Positions 18,932 through 28,483 are shown, counted from the stretch's first letter. The stretch is 64,000 nucleotides of DNA from Thermococcus sp. 4557 (GCF_000221185.1 NC_015865.1:620001-684000), one strand, 5' to 3'. Notes: generated by a model from the sequence alone, not told the origin. A program made the numbers and translations.

Positions 18932-19522
18932 TCACACCCTCATCTTCCTGTAAAGGGTGGAGAGCTTCCTCGTCTCGACGCTTCCGCAGCGCGGGCAGAT
19001 GAGTTTGTCGCCGCGCCTCACCAGGGGGGTCCTGCAGCGGGAGCAGAGGGCATAGACCACACCGAGGTCCGGTCCTTTGGTGGAGAGCTGTATTGGGCTC
19101 TTCTCCGTGGCCACGACCCTGGCCCTCACTATGTCGCCGACCTTGAACTCTGTGGACATGCCCTCAACGTAGCCGTCCCGGACCTGAGATATATGGATCC
19201 CGGCGAGCTTCGAGGTGGCTATCTCCCTGTCATCCTCCCTTCCCTCGATTTTAATGAGCTGGACTATCGCCGCCTGCGGCTTGACCTCTATGACGTTCGC
19301 TATGACCACGTCACCCACCTGCGGCAGGGGCGGGGTGTCGGTGACGGGTTCAACGCTGATTTCCATCCTGTCCTGGTCGATTACAACCTTCCCCGCTCTC
19401 ACGGCGTAGAGCTCGCCGTTCTCTTCCTTAACGCCTTCTCCTGGGAAGTACTCCTCGATGACGCCGAGGTAGTCACCGGGAAGAACGATATCACCGTTTT
19501 TTGCGCCATTCTTCTCGTCCAT
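18932..19522 (-). CDS. csl4: Exosome complex RNA-binding protein Csl4
   Basis: Cap subunit of the archaeal exosome, recruiting RNA to the Rrp41/Rrp42 core. The 196-residue protein has an N-terminal Csl4 domain (VLPGDYLGVIEEYFPG), a central S1 domain (residues ~68-150, from VGDVVIANVIEVKPQAAIV), and a C-terminal zinc ribbon with paired cysteines CSRC and CPRCG. GGAGGTGG precedes the ATG. It leads the operon with DUF2067 and rpoL. Confidence 0.96.
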   Translation of the reverse strand: MDEKNGAKNGDIVLPGDYLGVIEEYFPGEGVKEENGELYAVRAGKVVIDQDRMEISVEPVTDTPPLPQVGDVVIANVIEVKPQAAIVQLIKIEGREDDREIATSKLAGIHISQVRDGYVEGMSTEFKVGDIVRARVVATEKSPIQLSTKGPDLGVVYALCSRCRTPLVRRGDKLICPRCGSVETRKLSTLYRKMRV

Positions 19523-19627
19523 TCTTCCACCTCCATGAAAGTTGAAGTCCGGATTTTTTAAGCCTTTGCCATGTTACCAAAAATATTTTAAGGTTGCTAC
19601 ATCGTACTAATGTCTAGGTGAATGGCA

Positions 19628-20035
19628 ATGCCTCAGATAGAGGGTATTTTGGAAGTAAAAATTGATGGACATACCCTACTAAAGGTGCCAAGAAACTCTT
19701 ACAACGAATATGCTGTCCTAGAATATGCAGTAGACTTGGAGAGGAGAGCTTGCAGGATTGTCGTGAAGTACTTCAAGAAAAAGGGAATTTCCGGTGCAGT
19801 ACTAGGTAAGTTTTCATTGATCGGCTATATTGGAACCGTAATCCCAAACATGTTCAATGCGTACAATGTCTCCTTAATGGGCAATCAGGTTGAGATTGAA
19901 GGGGGCGGGACCATAGTAATCGTAGATGAGGAGAAAGGTTACCGGAAGGAAATCCCAGCCAGCACAATTACAATAAAGAGACATAGATCTTCTAAGGATT
20001 TCACTCAATTCTACAACGTACTGCAAAGGTGCTAA
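19628..20035 (+). CDS. AT-rich orphan protein of unknown function
   Basis: A 135-residue soluble protein starting MPQIEGILEVKIDGHTLLKV. AGGTGA lies six bases before the ATG at 19628; the ATG at 19622 would leave no spacing. The gene has its own TATA-like AAATATTTTAAGG and its own terminator hairpin. Its sequence is clearly more AT-rich and uses more A/T-ending codons than its neighbours, which suggests recent acquisition. The predicted fold is mostly beta strands (repeated short strands with GGGTIVIVDEE), possibly PH-domain-like, but I recognise no family. Confidence 0.75.
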   Translation: MPQIEGILEVKIDGHTLLKVPRNSYNEYAVLEYAVDLERRACRIVVKYFKKKGISGAVLGKFSLIGYIGTVIPNMFNAYNVSLMGNQVEIEGGGTIVIVDEEKGYRKEIPASTITIKRHRSSKDFTQFYNVLQRC

Positions 20036-20057
20036 CAACAAGGCTGTAGCCTTGTTG
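20036..20057 (+). terminator. Hairpin terminator after the AT-rich orphan gene
   Basis: A perfect ten-base inverted repeat, CAACAAGGCT and AGCCTTGTTG around GT, begins directly at the stop codon and is followed by a pyrimidine-rich tract and a run of five T at about 20069-20073. It reads as a self-contained terminator for the orphan gene before the thrS promoter. Confidence 0.6.
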
Positions 20058-20130
20058 CCCTTTCAAATGTTTTTCAACATGAAGAAAACCTTAATAACGC
20101 CAAGCCATACCCTCTTAGTGGTGGTTAAAG

Positions 20131-22011
20131 ATGAGAATGCTTCTGATACACTCGGACTACCTTGAGTACGAGGTCAAGGACAAGGCCCTTAAGAACCCGG
20201 AGCCGATAAGCGACGAGCAGAGGAAGGGAAGGCTCGACGAGGTTCTGGCGGTTTTCATGAGCGTTGAGAAGGCCGACGAGACCAACCCCGACGAGGTCGT
20301 CGAGAAGGCCGTTATTGAGATTAAGGACGTTGCTTCACAGGTAAAGGCTGACAGGATATTCGTTTACCCCTTCGCCCACCTGAGCAGCGAGCTGGCGAAA
20401 CCGGATGTCGCACTCAAGGTTCTCCAGAAGATAGAAGAGAAGCTGAAAAAGGAGGGCTTCGAGGTCAAGCGCGCTCCATTCGGCTACTACAAGGCGTTCA
20501 AGCTCTCCTGTAAGGGCCACCCGCTGGCGGAGCTCAGCAGAACCGTGGTTCCAAGCGGAGAGGCGGTTTCGAAGGAGGAGCGCAACATAGCCCTCGAGAA
20601 GGAGGAGGAGCTGAAGAGCTACTGGTACGTGCTCACGCCTGAGGGTGAGCTTATCGAGGTCGAGAAGTTCGACTTCACCGGCCACGAGAACCTCAGGAAG
20701 TTCGCCAACTACGAGATAAGCAAGAACAGGATCGCCGACAGGGAGCCTCCGCACGTCAAACTAATGCTCGAGCACGAGCTGGTTGACTACGAACCGGGAA
20801 GCGACGGAGGCAACCTCAGGTACTACCCGAAGGGAAGGCTCATCAAGGGTCTCCTCGAGCAGTACGTCACCGAGAAGGTCATAGAGTACGGGGCCATGGA
20901 GGTCGAGACCCCGATTATGTACGACTTCGAGCACCCTGCGCTCGAGAAGTACCTCAACCGCTTCCCGGCGAGGCAGTACGTCGTCAAGAGCGGCGACAAG
21001 AAGTTCTTCCTCCGCTTCGCGGCCTGCTTCGGCCAGTTCCTCATAAAGAAGGACGCCACGATAAGCTACCGCAACCTGCCGCTCAGGATGTACGAGCTCA
21101 CCCGCTACTCCTTCAGGCGCGAGAAGAGCGGCGAGCTTTCGGGCCTCAGGAGGCTCAGGGCCTTCACGATGCCCGATATGCACACCGTCGCTCGCGACCT
21201 CAAGCAGGCCATGGACGAGTTCAAGAAGCAGTACAAGCTCAGCATGGAGGTTCTCAGGGGAGTTGGCCTCACGCCGGACGACTATGAGGTCGCCATAAGG
21301 TTCACCGAGGACTTCTGGAAGGAGAACAGGGACTTCGTCATTGAGCTGGCGAAGATAATCGGCAAGCCGGTCCTCATCGAGATGTGGAAGCAGAGGTTCT
21401 TCTACTTCATACTCAAGTTCGAGTTCAACTTTGTGGACAACCTCGACAAGGCTGCAGCTCTGAGCACCGTCCAGATCGACGTCGAGAACGCCGAGCGCTT
21501 CGGCATAACCTACTACAACGAGGAAGGCAAGGAGGAGCACCCGCTCATACTCCACTGCTCGCCCAGCGGTGCCATTGAGCGCGTTATGTACGCCATCCTT
21601 GAGAAGCAGGCGAAGCTCCAGGCGAGGGGCACCAAGCCGGCCTTCCCGCTCTGGCTCAGCCCGATACAGGTCAGGGTTATTCCGGTCAGCGAGGAGGTCA
21701 TGGACTACGCACTCTACGTGGCCGGAAAGCTTGAGGGTGCGAAGATTCGCGTTGATGTCGATGACACCGGCGACAGGCTCAACAAGAAGATAAGGAAGGC
21801 CGAGAAGGAGTGGATTCCCTACGTGGTCGTTGTCGGCAGGAACGAGAAGGAGCAGGGCACCGTAACCGTCAGGAGAAGGAGCGACGGAAGGCAGGTCGAG
21901 ATGCAGCTCGAGGACCTCATCAAGGAGATAAAAAGCCAGATCGAGGGCTTCCCGTACAGGCCGAGGCCTCTGCCCCTGCTACTCAGCAGAAGGCCCAAGT
22001 TCAGGGGCTGA
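20131..22011 (+). CDS. thrS: Threonyl-tRNA synthetase, archaeal type
   Basis: Charges tRNA-Thr. The 626-residue enzyme has the archaeal N-terminal editing domain (residues ~1-140, [20 protein letters not shown]) related to D-aminoacyl-tRNA deacylase, which removes mischarged serine. The class II core has the zinc ligands Cys (FAACFGQF), His (PDMHTVARD) and His (LILHCSPSG), and the HGTP anticodon-binding domain fills the last ~110 residues. GGTGG precedes the ATG. Its last 11 bases overlap the convergent gene. Confidence 0.97.
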   Translation: MRMLLIHSDYLEYEVKDKALKNPEPISDEQRKGRLDEVLAVFMSVEKADETNPDEVVEKAVIEIKDVASQVKADRIFVYPFAHLSSELAKPDVALKVLQKIEEKLKKEGFEVKRAPFGYYKAFKLSCKGHPLAELSRTVVPSGEAVSKEERNIALEKEEELKSYWYVLTPEGELIEVEKFDFTGHENLRKFANYEISKNRIADREPPHVKLMLEHELVDYEPGSDGGNLRYYPKGRLIKGLLEQYVTEKVIEYGAMEVETPIMYDFEHPALEKYLNRFPARQYVVKSGDKKFFLRFAACFGQFLIKKDATISYRNLPLRMYELTRYSFRREKSGELSGLRRLRAFTMPDMHTVARDLKQAMDEFKKQYKLSMEVLRGVGLTPDDYEVAIRFTEDFWKENRDFVIELAKIIGKPVLIEMWKQRFFYFILKFEFNFVDNLDKAAALSTVQIDVENAERFGITYYNEEGKEEHPLILHCSPSGAIERVMYAILEKQAKLQARGTKPAFPLWLSPIQVRVIPVSEEVMDYALYVAGKLEGAKIRVDVDDTGDRLNKKIRKAEKEWIPYVVVVGRNEKEQGTVTVRRRSDGRQVEMQLEDLIKEIKSQIEGFPYRPRPLPLLLSRRPKFRG

Positions 22012-22735
22012 TCTTCTTTACCTTTAGCTTTTCTGTTCCTTTTCCACCGGTAACCCTGAAGAGGTAAGCAGTTGGTTCAAACTCCTCGCAGGGGGAGGAT
22101 ATGACATACAGATACTCCTTGATGCCGTCCGGCTCGAAACTGGAGCGGGCAAGGAGGACGTAATCACTAACACCTGCCACCCAGGCAACGAACTTCTCCG
22201 AGACCACATCGCGGTTTATGGGAAGAACAAGGGTCGAGTTGGGGAGCTGAGCGGCCCTTGAGGCGAGGGTCTGGTTGAGAAGCTTGAGCGTGCTTTCCTC
22301 ACCTAGCATAAGGGCCGCGCCCTCGAGGGTGTATATCAGCCGGAATGCCGTTCTCTCCGAGAGCACCTTCCCCAGCTCCGTCTCGTATATGTAGCCGATT
22401 TTGGGGTTGATCGTCTCGGGTTCGACCTTGTCGAGGTAAAAGACGTTTGGCATGGCCGCCCGAGAATTGTAGCGGGTCCCAAACAGGTCGATTATCGCGA
22501 GGTCTCCCCGTTCAAGGGCGGTTCTTACATCCAGACCGACGGTGCCCGCTCGTTTTGTGAAATTGGTCAGCGGGCCGGTGTAGTTGGATACTATCCCAAA
22601 ATAACCCCTCTCAATGGCCCTGCGGAGAAGAAGAAGCGGGATCCTCCACGCAGAGGAGTACGCGTCGTATATCACCGTAACAACGGCACCAGAGAGGCGG
22701 TCCTCGTTAAAAATTTCGAGAACGTTCATTTCCAT
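22001..22735 (-). CDS. Degenerate RecA/KaiC-like protein
   Basis: A 244-residue soluble protein starting [19 protein letters not shown], with GGGGTGGGA upstream. Strand-helix order resembles the RecA/KaiC fold: a first strand [20 protein letters not shown] occupies the Walker A position but lacks the GxxxxGKT loop, a helix [15 protein letters not shown] follows, and [11 protein letters not shown] sits where Walker B would be. If so it is an inactivated ATPase with a signalling or scaffolding role. The fold assignment is by eye and moderate; no membrane segment is seen. It is convergent with thrS. Confidence 0.6.
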   Translation of the reverse strand: MEMNVLEIFNEDRLSGAVVTVIYDAYSSAWRIPLLLLRRAIERGYFGIVSNYTGPLTNFTKRAGTVGLDVRTALERGDLAIIDLFGTRYNSRAAMPNVFYLDKVEPETINPKIGYIYETELGKVLSERTAFRLIYTLEGAALMLGEESTLKLLNQTLASRAAQLPNSTLVLPINRDVVSEKFVAWVAGVSDYVLLARSSFEPDGIKEYLYVISSPCEEFEPTAYLFRVTGGKGTEKLKVKKISP

Positions 22736-22765
22736 GACTCCCACCCCAAAAATGGGAGGGAGAGA

Positions 22766-23446
22766 CTACTCCCCAGTGATCCTGCTGCCAGCGAGGATTT
22801 CGTCCAGAAAGTCCCTGGCCTCCCCGCTGAACTCCTTCATAGGAACCTCTTTGCCGTACTTATCGTAGACCTTGCCGTCCCTGAAGTTTATCTCAAAGAC
22901 CTCGTAGCGCTCCTCGCTCTTCTCGTGGTGCTTGATTCCGTGTCCCTTCAGGTGCCTCTCGAGGCTCTCGACATCGACGTACTTCCCGCACTCCTCGCAC
23001 TTGTAAAACTGCCAGAATATGTAGTCCTGGCCGGCGAGCATGTTGTTCTTGATGTGGTTGATGAGGACGCCTCCGAGGTACTCGTAGAGGTCCTCCTGGA
23101 TTAAGCTGCCATTGTCCTCGACGACCTTGAATCCGCTCCATACGATGTGGTCGTTGATGTCGGCGAGGGTCGCCTTTATGTAGCGGTAGGTAAGGATAAA
23201 CGCCCCGTTGTGGATGTAGAACACGCTCTTGTCGGGAACCGCTATTATCCGTATTCCAACCCCATCCCCTTCGGCCAGCTTCTCCGCGTGCTCCTTGTTG
23301 TCCGCGACGTCTATTGTAACCCTGACGTTGCTCTTCTTGTGGATCCCCACTATCTTGTCGCCGGATATTTCCCAGTGATAATCATCCAGGTATCTCACCT
23401 GAGCGTAGACCCTCTTTATCCTTGGGCTCAGTTCACCGTACTGCAT
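22766..23446 (-). CDS. TBP-interacting protein, TIP26 type
   Basis: A 226-residue protein closely resembling what I recall of Thermococcus kodakarensis TIP26, which binds TATA-binding protein and blocks TBP-TATA contact. The N-terminal domain (residues ~1-130) ends in [19 protein letters not shown], and the C-terminal domain has a C2H2-like metal site, [20 protein letters not shown], followed by more histidines. GGTGGTGATTA precedes the ATG. It stands alone between the degenerate RecA-like gene and uppS. The identity rests on memory of the family, the zinc-binding site is directly visible. Confidence 0.75.
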   Translation of the reverse strand: MQYGELSPRIKRVYAQVRYLDDYHWEISGDKIVGIHKKSNVRVTIDVADNKEHAEKLAEGDGVGIRIIAVPDKSVFYIHNGAFILTYRYIKATLADINDHIVWSGFKVVEDNGSLIQEDLYEYLGGVLINHIKNNMLAGQDYIFWQFYKCEECGKYVDVESLERHLKGHGIKHHEKSEERYEVFEINFRDGKVYDKYGKEVPMKEFSGEARDFLDEILAGSRITGE

Positions 23447-23546
23447 TAATCACCACCGTGGAGAACTCGAAGCCAACGTTAATAAGCTTTAGCGGAAAAT
23501 TTTAAAAAGGGTCGTTCAGGGAGGAAATGGTTCCGAGGGAGAAAAG

Positions 23547-24341
23547 CTACCTCCCAAAGCGCCTCTGGCGCTTTTGATATTCGCGTATTATTCTGAGGAA
23601 ATCAATCTTCCTGAACTCTGGGAAATACACATCGACGAAGAACAGTTCGCTGTAGGCGATCTGGTACAGGAGGAAGTTGCTTATCCTCTCCTCCCCTCCG
23701 GTTCTTATGACGATATCGGGGTCGGGCATGTTCGGGTAATAGAGGTACTCCTTTATGAGCTCCTCGTCAACGTCCTCCGGTTTTATCCTTCCCGCCAGGG
23801 CGTCCTTCACGATGTCCTTAACCGCATCTGCTATCTCGCTCCTTCCCCCGTAGGCGAGGGCTATGTTCAGCGTGTAGTTGGAGTACTTCCTGGTGGCCCT
23901 CTCCGCCTCCTCCGCGGCTTTTCTGACGTTCTCAGGTAGGAGTTCCTTCCTGCCGAGGACGTTGACCCGGATGCCGTACTTGTGCACCCTCTCATCGGTG
24001 AGGAGCTCCTTGAACTTCTCCTCGAAGAGCCCCATGAGGGCGTTCACTTCCTCGGGCGTTCTCTTGAAGTTCTCTGTCGAGAAGGCGTAAACAGTGAGCG
24101 TCCTTATACCCAGCTCACGGCACCACTCGAGTATCTCCTCGAGCTTCTGGGAGCCGAAGAGGTGGCCGTACCAAGGCGGCTTCTCGAGCTTCCTGGCCCA
24201 GCGCCTGTTTCCGTCCATTATTATGGCCACGTGGGTGGGTATGCGGCCTCCCTTAACCCGCTCGAGGAGGTAGTCCTCGTACATGTCGTAGGCGGGCTTG
24301 AACAAAATGTGGGGAACATGGGAAAGAAGACGGGAAAGCAT
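23547..24341 (-). CDS. uppS: Cis-prenyltransferase (polyprenyl diphosphate synthase)
   Basis: Condenses isopentenyl diphosphate in cis to build the long polyprenyl (dolichol-type) carrier for glycan assembly. The 264-residue protein has the catalytic region HVAIIMDGNRRWARK (residues ~37-51), TVYAFSTENFKR, and the C-terminal motifs DIVIRTGGEERISNFLLYQ and YFPEFRKIDF. The start ATG lies six bases after the carbonic anhydrase stop, so the genes are cotranscribed. Confidence 0.95.
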   Translation of the reverse strand: MLSRLLSHVPHILFKPAYDMYEDYLLERVKGGRIPTHVAIIMDGNRRWARKLEKPPWYGHLFGSQKLEEILEWCRELGIRTLTVYAFSTENFKRTPEEVNALMGLFEEKFKELLTDERVHKYGIRVNVLGRKELLPENVRKAAEEAERATRKYSNYTLNIALAYGGRSEIADAVKDIVKDALAGRIKPEDVDEELIKEYLYYPNMPDPDIVIRTGGEERISNFLLYQIAYSELFFVDVYFPEFRKIDFLRIIREYQKRQRRFGR

Positions 24342-24347
24342 CCGGCA

Positions 24348-24872
24348 TCACTCGATCTTCTTCCTTGACCTGAGGTGCTTCTCAGCCAGCTCCATGTATA
24401 TCTCGGCGTTCTTCTTCGTCCATTCTATTTCCTCTTCGCTGAGCTGCCTGACGACCTTTCCTGGAACTCCGACGACGAGGCTGTAGTCGGGTATCTCCTT
24501 TCCGGGCGGGACGAGGGCGCCGGCACCTATGACGACGTGCTTGCCTATCTTGGCACCGTCGAGAACTATCGCTCCCATACCTATGATGGTGTAGTCACCT
24601 ATCTCGGCACCGTGCACGACTGCGTTGTGGCCGATGGTGACGTACTTACCTATTATCGTGGGCTGGCCGTGGGAGGTGTGTATGCTGACGTTGTCCTGGA
24701 CGTTGGAGCAGGGGCCGACGTAAATCTGCTCTATGTCCCCCCTCAGAACCGCGCTCGGCCAGACGCTGCTCTTCTCCTCAAGGACGACATCCCCTATGAT
24801 TGAGGCACTCTCATCGACGAATGCGGTCTCGTGAATTTTAGGCCTCTTTCCATCGAGTTCGTAAATCGCCAT
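24348..24872 (-). CDS. Gamma-carbonic anhydrase family protein
   Basis: Left-handed beta-helix protein made of hexapeptide repeats, 174 residues from the ATG at 24872 (after GGTGATG). Metal-ligand histidines are visible in NVSIHTSHG and TIGHNAVVHGAEIG, as in Cam/CamH-type enzymes that interconvert CO2 and bicarbonate as trimers. Catalytic activity is plausible but many relatives are unproven, and some act as acyltransferase-like proteins. Cotranscribed with uppS, it shares a TATA region with the divergent hjc gene. Confidence 0.9.
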   Translation of the reverse strand: MAIYELDGKRPKIHETAFVDESASIIGDVVLEEKSSVWPSAVLRGDIEQIYVGPCSNVQDNVSIHTSHGQPTIIGKYVTIGHNAVVHGAEIGDYTIIGMGAIVLDGAKIGKHVVIGAGALVPPGKEIPDYSLVVGVPGKVVRQLSEEEIEWTKKNAEIYMELAEKHLRSRKKIE

Positions 24873-24903
24873 AAACATCACCGGCTTTACTCCTCGACAT
24901 AAC

Positions 24904-24914
24904 TTATAAACCTA
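24904..24914. promoter_or_regulatory. Shared TATA box between carbonic anhydrase and hjc
   Basis: ACTTATAAACC reads as GGTTTATAAGT on the other strand and lies about 34 bases from the hjc ATG (24943) and about 37 bases from the carbonic anhydrase ATG (24872). A single near-palindromic TBP site probably serves both divergent transcripts. Confidence 0.55.
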
Positions 24915-24942
24915 ACCGGGCAAGATGGTTCGAGGGAGTGCA

Positions 24943-25344
24943 ATGAGGTACAGAAGGGGAGCGAGCGCCGAGAGGGAGCTCATAAAGATGCTCGAAAAAG
25001 CCGGCTTCGCTGTCGTCCGCTCCGCCGGAAGCAAGAAGGTTGATATAATAGCCGGAAACGGGAAGCTCTACCTCTGCATAGAGGTCAAAAGCACCCGCGA
25101 TGAGAAGCTATACTTCAGCGAGGAGGACTACAGAAAGCTGACGTCCTTTGCCGAGAGGTTCGGGGGAAGGCCCGTGGTGGCGGTTAAGTTCATCAACAAC
25201 GGCTGGAGGTTCTTCCACCCGATGGACATGGAGAAAGGGGGCAAGAACTATAAGGTGAGCCTTCAAACAAAGAATTACCTCACCTTCGATGAAGTCATAG
25301 GGAGACAGAGGTCCCTCGAAGGGGTGATAGAACGTGAAACTTAG
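24943..25344 (+). CDS. hjc: Holliday junction resolvase Hjc
   Basis: Structure-specific endonuclease that cuts four-way DNA junctions during recombination. The 133-residue protein begins MRYRRGASAERELIKMLEKAG and shows the nuclease core: Glu in SAERELI, KKVDII with the catalytic Asp and IEVKST with the Glu-x-Lys pair. The ATG at 24943 follows GAGGGAG; the in-frame ATG at 24925 would add six residues ahead of the conserved start. Its end overlaps the GTG of the secreted protein gene by 11 bases. Confidence 0.95.
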   Translation: MRYRRGASAERELIKMLEKAGFAVVRSAGSKKVDIIAGNGKLYLCIEVKSTRDEKLYFSEEDYRKLTSFAERFGGRPVVAVKFINNGWRFFHPMDMEKGGKNYKVSLQTKNYLTFDEVIGRQRSLEGVIERET

Positions 25345-26881
25345 GGGAGCCCTGATTATAATCCTGCTCACCGCGGTGCTTCCGTTTCTGCCCATCACAA
25401 GCGCCCAGTCGCCTCTCGTAATCGTGCCGCTGAACAACGACTTCTCAGGGGTTCCCGGGGACACCATCATAGTCCCATTCAAGCTGGAGAACCTCGGAAA
25501 CCAGACCCTAGAAAACGTCAGCGTTTACATCACGGGGCCTGCCGAAGGATTCCTTTACCAGAGCAAGGTCATCAGAGAGCCCATAGGACCGAACCAAACA
25601 TACCAGGATACGCTTTCAATAAAGATACTGAACATCGCCCCCGGGAAGTACAACCTCACCATCGTGGCCAGGGCGGGATCGGTTTACTCCGAGGCCCCCC
25701 TGACCGTGACCGTGAAGACTTTCGTGGACTACGACCTGAAGATCGATGTGGGAAGGGAATACCCATACGGAAGCAACGTGAGCGTCATTCTCAGAATGGG
25801 CTCAAAGGCCAATGGAGTGATAATCGGCAGGATAGGCTACACAATCACCAGAGACGGGGAAACCGTTGAGAACTTCGTCACCACAATATACCTGAACCCC
25901 GGGGAGAAGTGGGTCAGGAACGTTACCCTCAGCCTGCCCCCTGTGGGGGATTACACCGTGAGGCTGTGGGCGTATTTTGGGGGGAAATCAAAGAGCACCA
26001 CCGCAACCTTCAGGGTGTTCCAGAGAAACCTCGGTTACAAAGCCTACTTCGAGAACGGGGCAATACACGTATTCGTCCACGACGAGGGCGACAGGGGTGT
26101 TTCCGACATCTCCGTTAAAATAAACGGGATACCGTTCAAGACGGACGAGTCGGGGACCGTTTCGTACCTCGTCAGTGAGCCCGGCACATACGGAATCGTC
26201 CTGAACCTCGACGGAAGAATAGTCACAACCTTTGTTGAGGTCAAGAAGCTCTTCATAAGCTACGAGCAGAGGAACGAGACCCTCCTAGTGAGGGTTGTTG
26301 ATTCCACGGGAAAACCGGTGCCCAACATAACCGTAACAGCCTCCGGGCCCATCGGCAAGGACTACAGCACCACCAACGCCTCTGGATTGGCCGCGGTGGA
26401 CCTCAGGAGGACGGGATACGGTACAATAATCCTCAAGGCGGAGAGCAGTGCGTACATGGAGGCATCTGCAAGCGCCAAAACGGTCGAACCGCCGAGGCCC
26501 ACGCCGACCACGACGTCCAGCCCTAGCCCAACGACCACTACCGCCCAACCAACCACAACCACCACTCCATCAAAACCGCCGAGGGACTACGGCCCCCTCG
26601 CGCTTATACTGATCGTCTCGGGCGTCCTGCTCGCGGGAACGTCATACCTTGCGTTTTTCCAGCATACGGTTCAGGAGGAGACCCTTGACAGGTACTACTT
26701 CGTCAAGGTGAAGGCACCGAGACTGAGGGGCATCGACAACTTCAGGTTCGAGAAGGGGGTCAATGCAATCGAAGCAAGGGCAACCCGGGGGAAGGTGGAA
26801 ATCAAGGATGGAAGCGTAATATGGGAGATCGACCACCTGGAACCCGGCGAGGAGGCCTACCTGCAGGTCATCCTCGGCTGA
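25334..26881 (+). CDS. Secreted/anchored protein with Ig-like repeats and C-terminal membrane segment
   Basis: A 515-residue exported protein of unknown function, GTG start. A signal peptide (MKLRGALIIILLTAVLPFLP to SAQS) is followed by CARDB- or Ig-like beta domains (APGKYNLTIV and GDYTVRLWAY end typical folds), then a Thr/Pro-rich spacer at ~405-430, one membrane segment (LALILIVSGVLLAGTSYLAF) and a ~75-residue final domain. N-glycosylation sequons are frequent. Its start lies inside the end of hjc, so it is cotranscribed with a recombination gene without an obvious reason. Confidence 0.85.
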   Translation: MKLRGALIIILLTAVLPFLPITSAQSPLVIVPLNNDFSGVPGDTIIVPFKLENLGNQTLENVSVYITGPAEGFLYQSKVIREPIGPNQTYQDTLSIKILNIAPGKYNLTIVARAGSVYSEAPLTVTVKTFVDYDLKIDVGREYPYGSNVSVILRMGSKANGVIIGRIGYTITRDGETVENFVTTIYLNPGEKWVRNVTLSLPPVGDYTVRLWAYFGGKSKSTTATFRVFQRNLGYKAYFENGAIHVFVHDEGDRGVSDISVKINGIPFKTDESGTVSYLVSEPGTYGIVLNLDGRIVTTFVEVKKLFISYEQRNETLLVRVVDSTGKPVPNITVTASGPIGKDYSTTNASGLAAVDLRRTGYGTIILKAESSAYMEASASAKTVEPPRPTPTTTSSPSPTTTTAQPTTTTTPSKPPRDYGPLALILIVSGVLLAGTSYLAFFQHTVQEETLDRYYFVKVKAPRLRGIDNFRFEKGVNAIEARATRGKVEIKDGSVIWEIDHLEPGEEAYLQVILG

Positions 26882-26954
26882 ATCCCTTTTCTTTCGTAAA
26901 CCTTATTAAGCCGGCCGAATACATTCAGATGGAAATCTAAAGGAGGCGAAAGCC

Positions 26955-27992
26955 ATGGTGGACATTGAACTGCTCAGGAAAATTGTGGAGGCGCCGGGCG
27001 TTTCCGGCTACGAGTTCCTTGGAATAAGGGACGTCGTTTTTGAGGCCCTGAAGGACCACGTGGACGAGATATACGTTGACAAGCTCGGCAACGTTATCGC
27101 CCACAAGAAGGGGAACGGGCCGAGAATAATGATCGCGGCCCACATGGACAAGATAGGCGTCATGGTCAACCACATAGACAAGGAGGGCTACCTCCACATA
27201 GTCCCCGTTGGAGGCGTTGACCCCAGAACCCTCGTCGCCCAGAGGATAAGGTTCTTCACCGAGAAGGGCGAGCGCTACGGCGTCGTCGGCCACATACCAC
27301 CGCACCTCCAGAAGCCCGAGGACAGGAAGAAGGCCGCGGACTGGGACACCATCGTTGTGGACGTCGGCGCTGACAGCAGGGAAGAAGCCGAGGAGATGGG
27401 CTTCCGCGTCGGAACCGTCGGTGAGTTCGCTCCAGCGTTCGTCCAGCTCAACGAGAACAGGATTGCGACGCCATACCTCGACGACCGCGTTTGCCTCTAC
27501 GCCATGATAGAGGCCGCCAGAAGGGTTGAGAACCACGAGGCGGACATCTACTTCGTTGCCTCCGTGCAGGAGGAGGTCGGCCTCCGCGGTGCTAGGGTCG
27601 CGAGCTACGCGATTGATCCGGAGATAGGCATAGCCATGGACGTCACCTTTGCCAAGCAGGTCGGCGACAAGGGTAAAATCGTGCCCAAGCTCGGCGGCGG
27701 CCCGGTCATGGACGTAGGTCCGAACATCAACCCCAAGGTTCGCGCCTTTGCCGATGAGGTTGCGGAGAAGTACGAGATACCGCTCCAGGTCGAGGCCAGC
27801 CCGAGGCCGACCGGAACCGACGCCAACATAATGCAGATCAACCGCGAGGGCGTTGCGACGGCCGTTCTCAGCATACCGATACGCTACATGCACAGCCAGG
27901 TCGAGACCGCCGACCTGAGGGACATAGACAAGACCATCGAGTTCGCCAGGCGCTTCCTCGAGGAGCTTCGCGAGATGGATCTCACTCCGTGA
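26955..27992 (+). CDS. M42 family aminopeptidase (TET-type)
   Basis: Cobalt/zinc peptidase of the self-compartmentalising tetrahedral (TET) family, 345 residues, cytosolic. Metal ligands and catalytic residues are visible in order: AAHMDKIGV (His/Asp), [11 protein letters not shown] (Asp), [11 protein letters not shown] (catalytic Glu pair), IAMDVTFAK (Asp) and [10 protein letters not shown] (His). Related enzymes remove N-terminal residues from peptides; which residue preference applies here cannot be read. AAAGGAGGCG precedes the ATG, and a TATA-like CTTATTAAGCC lies further up. Confidence 0.93.
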   Translation: MVDIELLRKIVEAPGVSGYEFLGIRDVVFEALKDHVDEIYVDKLGNVIAHKKGNGPRIMIAAHMDKIGVMVNHIDKEGYLHIVPVGGVDPRTLVAQRIRFFTEKGERYGVVGHIPPHLQKPEDRKKAADWDTIVVDVGADSREEAEEMGFRVGTVGEFAPAFVQLNENRIATPYLDDRVCLYAMIEAARRVENHEADIYFVASVQEEVGLRGARVASYAIDPEIGIAMDVTFAKQVGDKGKIVPKLGGGPVMDVGPNINPKVRAFADEVAEKYEIPLQVEASPRPTGTDANIMQINREGVATAVLSIPIRYMHSQVETADLRDIDKTIEFARRFLEELREMDLTP

Positions 27993-28096
27993 GCATCAGG
28001 TATAACCGAGTTTTACCCTCTTTTTTCCATTATAAAGCCCGATTCCCCGGGAAAAGTTTATACTCCAAACCACCATAATATATACCGGTGGGGAGC

Positions 28097-28483
28097 GTGG
28101 AATATGAGGAGGTTCTGAAAAGCGTGAGGCTCATCATGGAAGGGATGCCCGCCTCCGTCGAGGAGTTCAAATCCATGGGACTCGCGCGGGATGGGGTGTA
28201 CAAAAGGCTCGAGTTCGCTATCGGGGTGGTTCTGGATGGGCTCTCAGAACTCGCGAGGGAGCACGACATTATCGCCCTGTCGTACAAGGAGATAGTTGAA
28301 GGCCTCTCGGAGAAAGGAGTAATTCCCGAAAGCGTCGCGGATAAGGCGATTTTCCTGGCCCAGCTCAGGGAGGTTCTCATCTACGACTATGATTTGGTAA
28401 ACGATGAAATGGCATTCAGAGACATGGATGAGTATCTCGAATTCATCGAGACTGTCCTGGACTTCCTGGAGGGGTCCCGGTGA
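28097..28483 (+). CDS. HepT-like (DUF86) protein with altered motif
   Basis: A 128-residue all-helical protein from a GTG start (GGTGGGG upstream; GTG at 28088 is an alternative). It resembles HepT/DUF86, the toxin that works with a MntA-type nucleotidyltransferase. The usual RX4HXY motif appears as REVLIYDYD, with the histidine replaced by tyrosine, so RNase-type activity is unlikely if the assignment is right. No nucleotidyltransferase gene is adjacent. Its stop overlaps the archaemetzincin GTG by four bases, placing it first in a four-gene operon. Confidence 0.65.
   Translation: MEYEEVLKSVRLIMEGMPASVEEFKSMGLARDGVYKRLEFAIGVVLDGLSELAREHDIIALSYKEIVEGLSEKGVIPESVADKAIFLAQLREVLIYDYDLVNDEMAFRDMDEYLEFIETVLDFLEGSR

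Noticed and set aside
28097-28483. Active HepT/MntA toxin-antitoxin pair
   Set aside because: The catalytic histidine position holds tyrosine and there is no nucleotidyltransferase gene beside it.
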